From Carnobacterium_A sp047553015 (GTDB taxonomy: Bacteria; Bacillota; Bacilli; Lactobacillales; Carnobacteriaceae), in NCBI RefSeq assembly GCF_047553015.1, contig NZ_CP180212.1, positions 806,001-870,000 on the forward strand: a DNA stretch of 64,000 bases. The letters are read 5' to 3'. A program made the position numbers and the translations under genes. The stretch's first letter is position 1; every line of letters begins with the position of its first letter. Under the pieces are notes generated by a model, which saw only the letters and a list, made by a program, of their open reading frames with translations, searched no databases and was not told the origin of the DNA. This document shows, one piece after another, positions 8,916 to 17,192 of the stretch.

Positions 8916-8950
8916 AATAGCTTTCAAACTACGGTTTGAAGGCTATTTTT
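8916..8950 (+). terminator. Displaced original tRNA-Ala terminator
   Basis: AATAGCTTTCAAAC and GTTTGAAGGCTATT pair along 14 bp with one G-T pair and a TACG loop, followed by TTT. It sits 13 bases past the right repeat. Before insertion it would have been directly behind the tRNA gene. Confidence 0.75.
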
Positions 8951-9074
8951 ATGTAAAAATGTTTGTGCGTTCTTAAAAGATACTTAGCGATAGTATGTTA
9001 TACTAAATGCATAAAATAGTGTTCTTAAGTACTCAAAAAAATTTAAACTAACGTATAGGAGAGAGAGGTGCAAA

Positions 9075-10169
9075 ATGACTAAGAAAAATATTTTTGTATT
9101 GATAGGACTTTTGTTTATTGGAGGACTTATCTATGTGAATGTAAACAGCGATAGTAAGCAGTCAGAGTCTGAAGATATACCAACACAGATAGACTATGAA
9201 GAAGAAAATCTAGAGATCATTTATTTAGCGGGCGGTTGTTTTTGGGGTGTTGATGAGTACTTTGGTCGAATCTACGGCGTGATTGACGTTGTTTCAGGTT
9301 ATGCAAATGGAACAACGGACAACCCAAGCTATGAGGAAGTTGTCTATGCAAATACAGGGCATGCTGAAACTGTGTCTGTGACCTATGATTCATCAAAAAT
9401 TGATCTAACGGATATCCTTTTATACTACTTTAAGGTTATTGATCCAACCTCTTTAAATCAACAAGGAAATGATAGAGGCACCCAATACCGAACAGGAATT
9501 TACTACGAAGACGAAAGCAAAGTGGAAACAATCGAAAAAGTAATCAATGTTGAGCAAAAACGTTACGATAAAAAGATTGTGGTGGAGGTTTTACCACTTG
9601 AACATTTCTTTGTGGCCGAAGAGTATCATCAAGATTATTTAAAGAAAAATCCAAGAGGATACTGTACAATTAACTTACAAGAAGCTAAGACAGGTGTAGA
9701 AAGAGATGATACACTTGGAGAATCCGAGGTTTATTCAAAACCATCCGATGAAGAGCTGAAAGAAATATTAAGCCCCGAGGCATACTCAGTCACTCAAAAT
9801 AATACGACAGATACACCATATACCCATCCATACGATCAACTCGACCAAAAAGGAATTTATGTAGATATTGTTTCTGGAGAAGCATTATTTTCTTCAGAAG
9901 ATAAATACGATGCAGCTACTGGTTGGCCAACATTCATCAAACCAATCAAAGAGGATGCTTTAAAAGAATTTGAAGACACCACACTAGGTAAGAAACGGAT
10001 AGAAGTTAGAAGCCGTCTAGCAGATTCTCATTTAGGCCATGTTTTTGATGATGGGCCACAAGAAACGGGTGGACTTCGTTATTGTATCAACGGAAGTGCG
10101 TTAAAATTTATTGACTATGAGAACATGGAAGAAGAAGGGTACGAAGAGTACCTCGAAATAGTTGAATAG
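9075..10169 (+). CDS. msrAB: Membrane-anchored peptide methionine sulfoxide reductase MsrA/MsrB fusion
   Basis: 364 residues. One N-terminal hydrophobic helix (about residues 5-23) anchors the enzyme outside the membrane. The MsrA domain follows, with GGCFWG near residue 54 carrying the catalytic cysteine and GYCTIN as probable resolving region. The C-terminal MsrB domain has TGWPTF and RYCINGSALKF with its catalytic cysteine. The CxxC zinc pairs of some MsrB proteins are absent. It repairs both methionine sulfoxide stereoisomers in surface proteins. GGAGAGAGAGG precedes the ATG, and a -10-like TATACT lies at 8999-9004. Confidence 0.95.
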   Translation: MTKKNIFVLIGLLFIGGLIYVNVNSDSKQSESEDIPTQIDYEEENLEIIYLAGGCFWGVDEYFGRIYGVIDVVSGYANGTTDNPSYEEVVYANTGHAETVSVTYDSSKIDLTDILLYYFKVIDPTSLNQQGNDRGTQYRTGIYYEDESKVETIEKVINVEQKRYDKKIVVEVLPLEHFFVAEEYHQDYLKKNPRGYCTINLQEAKTGVERDDTLGESEVYSKPSDEELKEILSPEAYSVTQNNTTDTPYTHPYDQLDQKGIYVDIVSGEALFSSEDKYDAATGWPTFIKPIKEDALKEFEDTTLGKKRIEVRSRLADSHLGHVFDDGPQETGGLRYCINGSALKFIDYENMEEEGYEEYLEIVE

Positions 10170-10209
10170 TGTTTGATAATAGTTACTAAGAGCTCTAAAA
10201 CTTTAGTTT

Positions 10210-10383
10210 CTTTTTGATGTTTTTTCGAAACGAAAGTCATATTTATCTCTCTAAGGCTTTCTTTTTTGTCACTGATTCCATTAATAAAAAGTTTAAGAGC
10301 TTGAGAAAAACTAAGTTTCTTATAGTATTTATCAACATCACTAATTTTTTTGGGATAAGGCTTGGTAAATTAGTTAATTCAAT
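10210..10383 (-). pseudogene. Transposase N-terminal fragment (IS4/DUF4372-like)
   Basis: Between msrAB and def the minus strand encodes KISDVDKYYKKLSFSQALKL, then FINGISDKKESLREINMTF, without start or DDE catalytic core. The patterns DKYYKKLS and ESLREI are characteristic of the N-terminal region of IS4-type transposases. No terminal inverted repeats were found. It is an old insertion-sequence relic. Confidence 0.5.
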
Positions 10384-10424
10384 CTAAGAAAACTAGTTAT
10401 TAAAAGCAGAATTTTTTATACATT

Positions 10425-10468
10425 ATCCATGTATTCAGTTCTTTTTATCCATGTATTCAGTTCTTTTT
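10425..10468 (+). repeat. Two tandem 22-bp units
   Basis: The unit ATCCATGTATTCAGTTC plus five T occurs twice in direct succession. It lies in the otherwise non-coding stretch between msrAB and def, beside the transposase relic, and looks like a replication-slippage duplication. Confidence 0.75.
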
Positions 10469-10622
10469 ATTGGTCTTGGATGAGCCATCTTAGTTCAGTA
10501 TAAAGTGCTTTTTTGTCTATTAGAACAACAGAAATAAATTTATGGAACATATAGTGTTTCATGCAATGCTAATGTCATAAAACATAGAATAGACCACTTA
10601 TTTCACATAATTTTTGCACAGT
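10469..10622. other. Non-coding remainder of the msrAB-def gap
   Basis: No open frame or motif is supported here. It is AT-rich, and both strands carry stops in all frames. Together with the transposase relic and the tandem repeat it fills the 516-bp gap between the two genes. Confidence 0.4.
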
Positions 10623-10674
10623 AAAAAATGGATTGAGTATGAGAAAAATTCTTCTCATGCTCAATCCATTTTAT
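10623..10674. terminator. Bidirectional terminator between msrAB and def
   Basis: AAAATGGATTGAGTATGAGAA pairs with a near-perfect complement, with only short unpaired interruptions. On the minus strand it ends in six T, so it mainly serves def. On the plus strand it ends in TTTTA and can also stop msrAB transcripts. Confidence 0.85.
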
Positions 10675-10685
10675 CTCATCTTTAA

Positions 10686-11249
10686 TTAAGAAAGAATAGA
10701 AACCGTTTCATCTAAGTGAAAAGGATCTTCTTTATTAATATGATCGTAGAACATAATGCCATTAATATGGTCAATTTCATGTTGAATTACAATGGCGGAA
10801 TAATTTTTTAACCGAATCTTTTGTTCTTGACCGTCCAAGTCAAAGTACGTTACGGTTATTCTAGTATGACGAGGAACATATCCAGGAACATCACGATTAA
10901 CAGAAAGACATCCTTCACCTTCTGATAGACAGGCACTTTGAACAGAGTGACTAATGACTTTAGGGTTAATCATGACGGTACTCAGAATGGGTTCACTTGT
11001 TTCATCATCAACGTTAGGTATATGAACAGCAATCATTCTTTTTGAAACATCTAATTGAGGTGCTGCTAGTCCAACTCCAGCACGAAGTTGATATTCTTCT
11101 GCTAAATCTGCATCTTGGCTGTTTTTTAGAAACTCTAACATTTCTTGTCCAAGTGTTTTTAGTTCTTCATTGATAGGAAACGAAATTTCCTCTGCAGTTT
11201 TTCTTAAAGTAGGGTTGCCCTCCAAAATGATATTTTTCATTGTAATCAT
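10686..11249 (-). CDS. def: Peptide deformylase
   Basis: 187 residues with the three deformylase motifs in order: GVGLAAPQ, EGCLSV (metal cysteine) and QHEIDH (metal histidines and catalytic glutamate). It removes the formyl group from nascent proteins using a metal ion, usually Fe2+. The insertion length fits the longer Gram-positive type II form. The first ATG is ten bases from AGGAG and is preferred over the ATG three codons later. Confidence 0.96.
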   Translation of the reverse strand: MITMKNIILEGNPTLRKTAEEISFPINEELKTLGQEMLEFLKNSQDADLAEEYQLRAGVGLAAPQLDVSKRMIAVHIPNVDDETSEPILSTVMINPKVISHSVQSACLSEGEGCLSVNRDVPGYVPRHTRITVTYFDLDGQEQKIRLKNYSAIVIQHEIDHINGIMFYDHINKEDPFHLDETVSILS

Positions 11250-11485
11250 TTGTATTTCACTCCTGTAAATAAATTTTCATTATCTATTTTACATAAACAT
11301 ACTTATTTATTGTAAATAGGGTTATTATCAACTTTTTTAATTTTAACAGCTATTTAGCTAAAATGCACGAGCAAATTTATTTTAAAGATATTAGAAAAAA
11401 CTTCATTTCTAAAACGAAATATGAGATAATTTTAAGAAAGAAACGATAGACTGATTGACGATTGAAGAAAGTAGGGGTAAATAGT

Positions 11486-12832
11486 ATGGAAGAAGCAGCA
11501 AAATATATAGAAAATACGTATGCAAAAATACTAAAAAATGATCCTGAACAAACAGAATTTCTACAAGCAGTCAAAGAGTTTATTGGAAGTATTGAGCCGG
11601 TATTTACCGCTCATCCTGAATTTATTCAACAAAATATTTTAGAACGAATGATAGAACCAGAAAGAATCATTCAATTCAAAGTTTCTTGGATGACTGATCA
11701 TGGAGAAGTAAAAGTAAATAGAGGATTTCGTGTTCAGTTTAATTCAGCCATTGGACCTTATAAAGGTGGTCTTCGGTTTCATCCAAGTGTAAACCAGAGT
11801 ATTGTTAAATTTCTTGGATTTGAACAAGTGTTTAAAAATAGTTTAACAGGGCTTCCTATTGGTGGAGGAAAAGGTGGCAGTGATTTTGACCCTAAAGGCA
11901 AATCAGATAATGAAGTGATGCGTTTTTGTCAAAGTTTCATGATGGAATTGCAGCACCACATTGGGCCTAATCTTGATGTCCCAGCTGGAGATATAGGTGT
12001 AGGAGCAAGAGAAATAGGTTACCTGTATGGACAGTACAAACGTTTAAATGGGTCTGAAGCAGGTGTATTAACTGGTAAGCCCGTATTTTTAGGGGGTAGC
12101 TTGGGTAGAACAGAAGCTACAGGCTATGGAGTAGCTTATTTTACAGATAAAATGCTTCAAGATACGAATAATTCTTTTGAAAATAAAAAAGTAGTTGTTT
12201 CGGGTAGCGGGAATGTCGCTATTTATGCTATTCAAAAAGTCCATGAGTTAGGTGGGAAAGTCATTGCATGCTCTGATTCTGATGGTTACATTTGGGATCC
12301 GGCTGGGATTGACTATGCTACTATTAAACAAATAAAAGAAGTAGAAAGAAAAAGAATTTCTGAATACATTCACTATCATCCAAAAGCCTATTATTATGAA
12401 GGAAGTATTTGGGATATAGAAAAAAGATATCAAGTAGCTTTACCTTGCGCTACTCAGAATGAAATAAATGGTGAAAAAGCTAGAAAGATGATTAGAAATG
12501 GAGTTATAGCTGTTGCTGAAGGAGCTAATATGCCTTCCGATTTAGATGCAATTGAAGTTTATCAAGAAGCTAAGATTTTATACGCACCTGGAAAAGCATC
12601 AAATGCAGGTGGGGTAGCTGTTTCTGCCTTAGAGATGTCTCAAAATAGTCAACGACTTAGATGGACATTTGAAGAAGTAGATGAAAAGCTAAAAAATATT
12701 ATGGAATCTATCTATATTGAAGTACGTGATACTGCTAAAACGTATCATACGCCTGGTAACTTTGTTGCAGGAGCCAATATTGCGGGATTTTTAAAAATTG
12801 CTCAGTCAATGATTAGTCAAGGACTTGTATAA
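11486..12832 (+). CDS. gdhA: Glutamate dehydrogenase (probably NADP-dependent)
   Basis: 448 residues from the ATG at 11486, which follows AGGGG by eight bases; an upstream in-frame TTG at 11462 is not preferred. The length equals the usual hexameric NADP-type enzyme. The active-site region GGGKGGSDFDPKGKS carries the catalytic lysine, and the nucleotide fold shows GSGNVA. It interconverts glutamate with 2-oxoglutarate and ammonia, and probably works in ammonia assimilation. A single-gene unit with its own terminator. Confidence 0.95.
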   Translation: MEEAAKYIENTYAKILKNDPEQTEFLQAVKEFIGSIEPVFTAHPEFIQQNILERMIEPERIIQFKVSWMTDHGEVKVNRGFRVQFNSAIGPYKGGLRFHPSVNQSIVKFLGFEQVFKNSLTGLPIGGGKGGSDFDPKGKSDNEVMRFCQSFMMELQHHIGPNLDVPAGDIGVGAREIGYLYGQYKRLNGSEAGVLTGKPVFLGGSLGRTEATGYGVAYFTDKMLQDTNNSFENKKVVVSGSGNVAIYAIQKVHELGGKVIACSDSDGYIWDPAGIDYATIKQIKEVERKRISEYIHYHPKAYYYEGSIWDIEKRYQVALPCATQNEINGEKARKMIRNGVIAVAEGANMPSDLDAIEVYQEAKILYAPGKASNAGGVAVSALEMSQNSQRLRWTFEEVDEKLKNIMESIYIEVRDTAKTYHTPGNFVAGANIAGFLKIAQSMISQGLV

Positions 12833-12834
12833 AA

Positions 12835-12876
12835 AGAAGGGAACAGATTTAGAAGTCTGTTTCTTTCTTTTTTTTA
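12835..12876 (+). terminator. gdhA terminator
   Basis: AGAAGGGAACAGA and TCTGTTTCTTTCT pair over 13 positions, allowing G-T pairs, around an eight-base loop and are followed by eight T. Confidence 0.85.
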
Positions 12877-13339
12877 AAATAAAATGTGTGTTTTTCTTTT
12901 GGAAAAGGAAATGTAAGAGAAAAACGTAAAGTTAATGAGAAACTCCTCATTATTTTTCGATTGTGAATAAAAAAATATGATTTGTATTTTATAGTTGCTG
13001 TGTCGATTATAATACAGTTTATTTTAAATTATATAACAGTTTAAAGTTTGATTCATCGATTTTATGGTTATTTTTTTTCTATAACAAGATTAATTTTGAA
13101 AAAAATAGGGTAAAAATAGTAGTGAAATACTTCACGACTCGAAATAAAAAAAAGAGTTCCAAGTATTTTTCTTATAGAAATGATATTTTATAGCTTGAAA
13201 AGCGTTGATATGCTTGCATAACTAGGGAAATAGTGGTAAATTTAATTAGCAAACAGATTGCACTAATACAGTTTGTTTAACTGTATAAAACAGAAAATTA
13301 TAAAAAATTAGAATGCAATAAGAGAGGAATGGTTTACAA
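12877..13339 (+). promoter_or_regulatory. Upstream region of the pdh operon
   Basis: No gene is seen in 463 AT-rich bases. Candidate promoter elements are TATAAT at about 13010-13015 with no good -35, TTGAAA with CATAAC spaced 16 at about 13196-13223, and TTGCAC with TATAAA spaced 20 at about 13257-13288. The phrase ATACAGTTT occurs near both 13013 and 13266, possibly a regulator site. AGAGGAATGG precedes pdhA. None of these promoters is certain. Confidence 0.3.
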
Positions 13340-14449
13340 ATGGCTAACAAGAAACAACCCGTAGATTTTGAAGCATTGTTAAGCACTGTTGATGCGGCTT
13401 TCCCAATGGTACAAATCTTAGATAAGGATGGTAAAGTTGTTAATAAAGACATCATGCCAGATCTGTCAGATGATAAATTAGTGGAATTAATGGAGAAAAT
13501 GGTTTGGTCGCGTATTTTACATGAACGTTCTATGGCTTTAGCTCGTCAAGGGCGTCTAGGTTTCTATGCTCCAACTGCTGGACAAGAAGCTTCTCAAATG
13601 GCAAGTTATTTTGCTTTTGAAAAAGAAGATGAATTGTTCCCAGGATACCGTGATATTCCACAATTAATTCAACATGGGTTACCTGTTTATAAAGCTTTCT
13701 TATGGTCTCGCGGACATGCTGAAGGAAGCCAATATCCTGAAGACCTACACGCTATGCCACCTCAAATTATTATTGGTGCTCAAATTATTCAAGCTGCAGG
13801 AGCAGGAATTGGATTGAAAAAACGTGGCAAGCCTAACGTTGCTTTCACATATACAGGTGATGGCGGTTCATCACAAGGAGATTTTTATGAAGGAATCAAC
13901 TTTGCAGGAGCTTACAAGGCTCCAGTAGTATTCTTTATCCAAAATAATGGCTATGCCATCTCTACACCGCGTCACAAGCAAACAGCAGCTACTACGTTAG
14001 CTCAAAAAGCTGTTGCAGCAGGAATTCCAGGAATTCAAGTAGATGGTATGGATCCGTTAGCCGTTTATGCAGTTACAAAACAAGCAAGAGAATGGGCAAT
14101 TGCTGGGAACGGTCCTGTACTAATCGAAACAGTAACCTCTCGTTTTGGTCCTCACTCAACTTCTGGAGATGACCCAACACGTTACCGTGATCAGGAAAGT
14201 TTTGACTACTGGGAGCAACGCGATCCACTAATTCGTTTCCGTAACTTCTTAACTGAAAAAGGTCTATGGTCTGAAGAAAAAGAACAAGCATTAATCGAGC
14301 AAACTCAAGAAGAAATCAAAGCATCAGCTAAAGAAGCTGACCAAGTACCAAAACAAAAAGTTTCAGACTTTTTGAAAAATATGTACGAAGAGCCTACACA
14401 AGTAATTAAAGAACAAATTGCGACTTTTGAAGCAAAGGAGAATAAATAA
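13340..14449 (+). CDS. pdhA: Pyruvate dehydrogenase E1 component, alpha subunit
   Basis: 369 residues. The thiamine-diphosphate site is visible as GDGGSSQGDFYEG, near residue 175, followed by QNNGYAIS. The regulatory-loop type sequence RFGPHSTSGDDPTRYR follows near residue 275. With PdhB it forms the E1 heterotetramer that decarboxylates pyruvate and acetylates the E2 lipoyl group. First gene of a four-gene operon; two bases separate it from pdhB. Confidence 0.97.
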   Translation: MANKKQPVDFEALLSTVDAAFPMVQILDKDGKVVNKDIMPDLSDDKLVELMEKMVWSRILHERSMALARQGRLGFYAPTAGQEASQMASYFAFEKEDELFPGYRDIPQLIQHGLPVYKAFLWSRGHAEGSQYPEDLHAMPPQIIIGAQIIQAAGAGIGLKKRGKPNVAFTYTGDGGSSQGDFYEGINFAGAYKAPVVFFIQNNGYAISTPRHKQTAATTLAQKAVAAGIPGIQVDGMDPLAVYAVTKQAREWAIAGNGPVLIETVTSRFGPHSTSGDDPTRYRDQESFDYWEQRDPLIRFRNFLTEKGLWSEEKEQALIEQTQEEIKASAKEADQVPKQKVSDFLKNMYEEPTQVIKEQIATFEAKENK

Positions 14450-14451
14450 TT

Positions 14452-15429
14452 ATGGCACAAAAAACAATGATTCAAGCAATAACTGAAGCACTTGAACAAG
14501 AAATGGAACGCGATCAAGATATTTTAGTATTTGGAGAAGATGTTGGTAAAAATGGTGGAGTATTCCGCGCAACTGCAGGTCTTCAAGAGAAATTCGGCGA
14601 AGAAAGAGTTTCAGATACGCCTCTTGCTGAATCAGGTATCGGTGGAATGGCTATTGGTCTAGCGTTACAAGGATTCCGCCCAGTTCCAGAAATTCAATTT
14701 ATTGGTTTTATCTTTGAAGTGTTAGACTCTATTGCTGGTCAAGCTGCACGTACACGTTACCGTATGAGTGGTACACGTAGCTTACCAATTACAATCCGTA
14801 TGCCATTTGGTGGTGGAGTTCACACACCAGAAATGCACTCGGATAACTTAGAAGGTTTGATGACGCAATCACCAGGTTTAAAAGTGGTTATTCCTTCAAA
14901 CCCTTATGATGCAAAAGGGTTATTAATTTCAGCTCTTCGCGACAATGATCCTGTTGTATTTATTGAACACATGAAATTATACCGTTCATTCCGTGATGAA
15001 GTGCCTGAAGAATCTTATACTATTCCATTAGGTAAAGCTGCTATTTCTCGTGAAGGTAAAGACGTTTCTGTCATCACTTATGGTGCAATGGTTCGTGAAG
15101 CACTTAAAGCAGCTGATGACTTAGAAAAAGAAGGTATCTCTGTAGAAATCGTAGATTTAAGAACCGTTTCTCCATTAGATATTGAAACAATTATTGCATC
15201 AGTTGAAAAAACTGGCCGTGTAGTAGTCGTTCAAGAAGCACAACGCCAAGCAGGTGTTGGCGCAATGGTTATGTCTGAAATTGCAGAACGTGCTGTACTT
15301 TCATTAGAAGCTCCAATTGGCCGCGTTGCAGCGCCAGATACAGTTTTCCCGTTTGGTTTAGCTGAGAGTGCTTGGTTGCCAAATGCTGCAGATATTGCAG
15401 ATAAAATAAAAGAAGTTTATAACTTCTAA
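14452..15429 (+). CDS. pdhB: Pyruvate dehydrogenase E1 component, beta subunit
   Basis: 325 residues, the usual length. FGEDVGKNGGVFRAT and PLAESGIGG are conserved transketolase-like pyrimidine-domain motifs; the glutamate that activates thiamine lies in this domain. AGGAGAATAAATA precedes the ATG in the end of pdhA. It pairs with PdhA. Confidence 0.97.
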   Translation: MAQKTMIQAITEALEQEMERDQDILVFGEDVGKNGGVFRATAGLQEKFGEERVSDTPLAESGIGGMAIGLALQGFRPVPEIQFIGFIFEVLDSIAGQAARTRYRMSGTRSLPITIRMPFGGGVHTPEMHSDNLEGLMTQSPGLKVVIPSNPYDAKGLLISALRDNDPVVFIEHMKLYRSFRDEVPEESYTIPLGKAAISREGKDVSVITYGAMVREALKAADDLEKEGISVEIVDLRTVSPLDIETIIASVEKTGRVVVVQEAQRQAGVGAMVMSEIAERAVLSLEAPIGRVAAPDTVFPFGLAESAWLPNAADIADKIKEVYNF

Positions 15430-15452
15430 TTTATAAATTATTAGGTGAAAAA

Positions 15453-15499
15453 CAATAGATGTAGACCATTTACTTAGTGATAAATGGGTGCATCTATTG
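15453..15499 (+). other. Stable intercistronic hairpin between pdhB and pdhC
   Basis: CAATAGATGTAGACCATTTA pairs with TAAATGGGTGCATCTATTG with one or two mismatches around an eight-base loop. It is followed by ATTTTAAG and not by a T-run. It could act as a partial attenuator, an RNase processing site or a 3' stabiliser that sets E1 against E2/E3 levels. Confidence 0.6.
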
Positions 15500-15571
15500 A
15501 TTTTAAGTTGTCCAGTTAATCTTATGAGTTGTAAAATAGAATTTCTAATATAGAAGGGAAGAAAATTAAAA

Positions 15572-17179
15572 ATGGCTTTTAAATTTAAATTACCAGATGT
15601 TGGAGAAGGAATGGCAGAAGGCGAAATCGTAAAATGGCTAGTAGCTGAAGGCGATGTAATTAAAGAGGAAGATTCAATCGTCGAAATTCAAAATGATAAA
15701 TCAGTAGAAGAAATTGCTTCACCGGTTTCTGGTACGATTAAAAAGATTTTAGTAGCAGAAGGAACGGTTGCTACTGTTGGTCAAGTAATCGTTGAAATTG
15801 ATGCTCCAGGACATGAAGATGAAGAGGTAGCGACTCCAGTTGCAGTTCAAACTCAAACTGAAGCTCCCGTTTCTCAAGGAAGTTCTTTCTATCAGTTCAA
15901 GTTACCCGATGTTGGAGAAGGAATGGCAGAAGGCGAAATCGTGAAATGGTTAGTAGCTGAAGGCGACTTAATTAAAGAGGAAGATTCAATCGTTGAGATT
16001 CAAAACGATAAATCAGTAGAAGAAATTGCTTCACCTGTTTCTGGAACAGTTAAAAAGATTTTAGTAGCAGAAGGAACCGTCGCTACTGTTGGTCAAGTAA
16101 TCGTTGAAATTGATTCACCTGAGCACAATACAGAAAGCGCAACTCCAGCAAGTGCTAATAAATCTCAAGAAACAGCTGGAACAAAAGCTAGCTCACCGGT
16201 TGTTAAGTCTTCTGACTCTAACAAACGTGTACAAGCTATGCCTTCTGTTCGTCAGTTTGCTCGCGAAAATAATGTAGACATAACGCTAGTTACACCAACA
16301 GGTAAACACAATCGTGTAACAAAAGAAGACATTACTAACTTTAATAAAAACGGTGCAACTCCAGCGGTAAGTTCAGCAAAACAAGAAACGACAACAATTG
16401 CAGCGGTTCAAACAAGACAAGCTCCAGCAGTTAAAGCAGTAGCTCCAGCGCCAGCATTTAAATCTAGTCAGACTGAACGTGAAACTCGTGAACCAATGTC
16501 TCCAATGCGTAAAGCAATTGCTAGAGCAATGGTAAACAGTAAGGCAACTGCTCCACATGTTACGTTATTTGATGAAGTTGACTCAACTAAATTAATGGCT
16601 CATCGTAAGCATTTTAAAGATATTGCAGCAGATAAAGGTATTAAGCTAACTTTCTTACCTTATGTTGTTAAAGCAATTGTTTCTGTTTTGCGTAAATATC
16701 CAGCAATGAACGCTTCTATTGATGACACAACAAACGAAGTCGTATACAAACATTACTTTAACATTGGTATTGCTACTGATACTGATCGCGGTTTATTTGT
16801 ACCAGTTATTAAAGATGCAGATGCTAAGAGTATCTTTACTATTGCAAAAGAGATTACTGAACTTTCAGGCAAAGCAACAGAAGGTAAACTAGCAGCTAAT
16901 GAAATGAGCAGCGGGTCTATCTCGGTAAGTAATATTGGTTCAATTGGTGGCGGTTGGTTTACACCGGTTATTAACTACCCAGAAGTAGCTATCTTAGGTG
17001 TTGGTCGTATTGCTAAAAAAGCAGTGGTAAATGCAGATGATGAGATTGTTGTAGCACCTGTTATGCAGTTATCATTAAGTTTTGATCACCGCATTATCGA
17101 TGGCGCAACTGCACAAAAAGCAATGAACGAATTAAAAACATTGCTAGCTGATCCAGAATTATTATTGATGGAAGGATAA
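15572..17179 (+). CDS. pdhC: Pyruvate dehydrogenase E2, dihydrolipoamide acetyltransferase with two lipoyl domains
   Basis: 535 residues. Lipoyl domain 1 (about 1-77) and lipoyl domain 2 (about 105-181) are almost identical, each with the lipoylated lysine in QNDKSVEE. A peripheral-subunit-binding domain follows near 222-260 (MPSVRQFARENNVD). Ala/Pro-rich linkers separate the domains. The C-terminal acetyltransferase domain ends with the catalytic DHRIIDGA. The DNA of the two lipoyl domains is a direct repeat with a 312-bp period. It forms the core of the complex. Confidence 0.97.
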   Translation: MAFKFKLPDVGEGMAEGEIVKWLVAEGDVIKEEDSIVEIQNDKSVEEIASPVSGTIKKILVAEGTVATVGQVIVEIDAPGHEDEEVATPVAVQTQTEAPVSQGSSFYQFKLPDVGEGMAEGEIVKWLVAEGDLIKEEDSIVEIQNDKSVEEIASPVSGTVKKILVAEGTVATVGQVIVEIDSPEHNTESATPASANKSQETAGTKASSPVVKSSDSNKRVQAMPSVRQFARENNVDITLVTPTGKHNRVTKEDITNFNKNGATPAVSSAKQETTTIAAVQTRQAPAVKAVAPAPAFKSSQTERETREPMSPMRKAIARAMVNSKATAPHVTLFDEVDSTKLMAHRKHFKDIAADKGIKLTFLPYVVKAIVSVLRKYPAMNASIDDTTNEVVYKHYFNIGIATDTDRGLFVPVIKDADAKSIFTIAKEITELSGKATEGKLAANEMSSGSISVSNIGSIGGGWFTPVINYPEVAILGVGRIAKKAVVNADDEIVVAPVMQLSLSFDHRIIDGATAQKAMNELKTLLADPELLLMEG

Positions 17180-17192
17180 AGGTGAGTTAAAA

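Noticed and set aside
13196..13214. Possible catabolite-response element upstream of pdhA
   Set aside because: The CG core is present but the flanking TG and the symmetric half do not fit the cre consensus.
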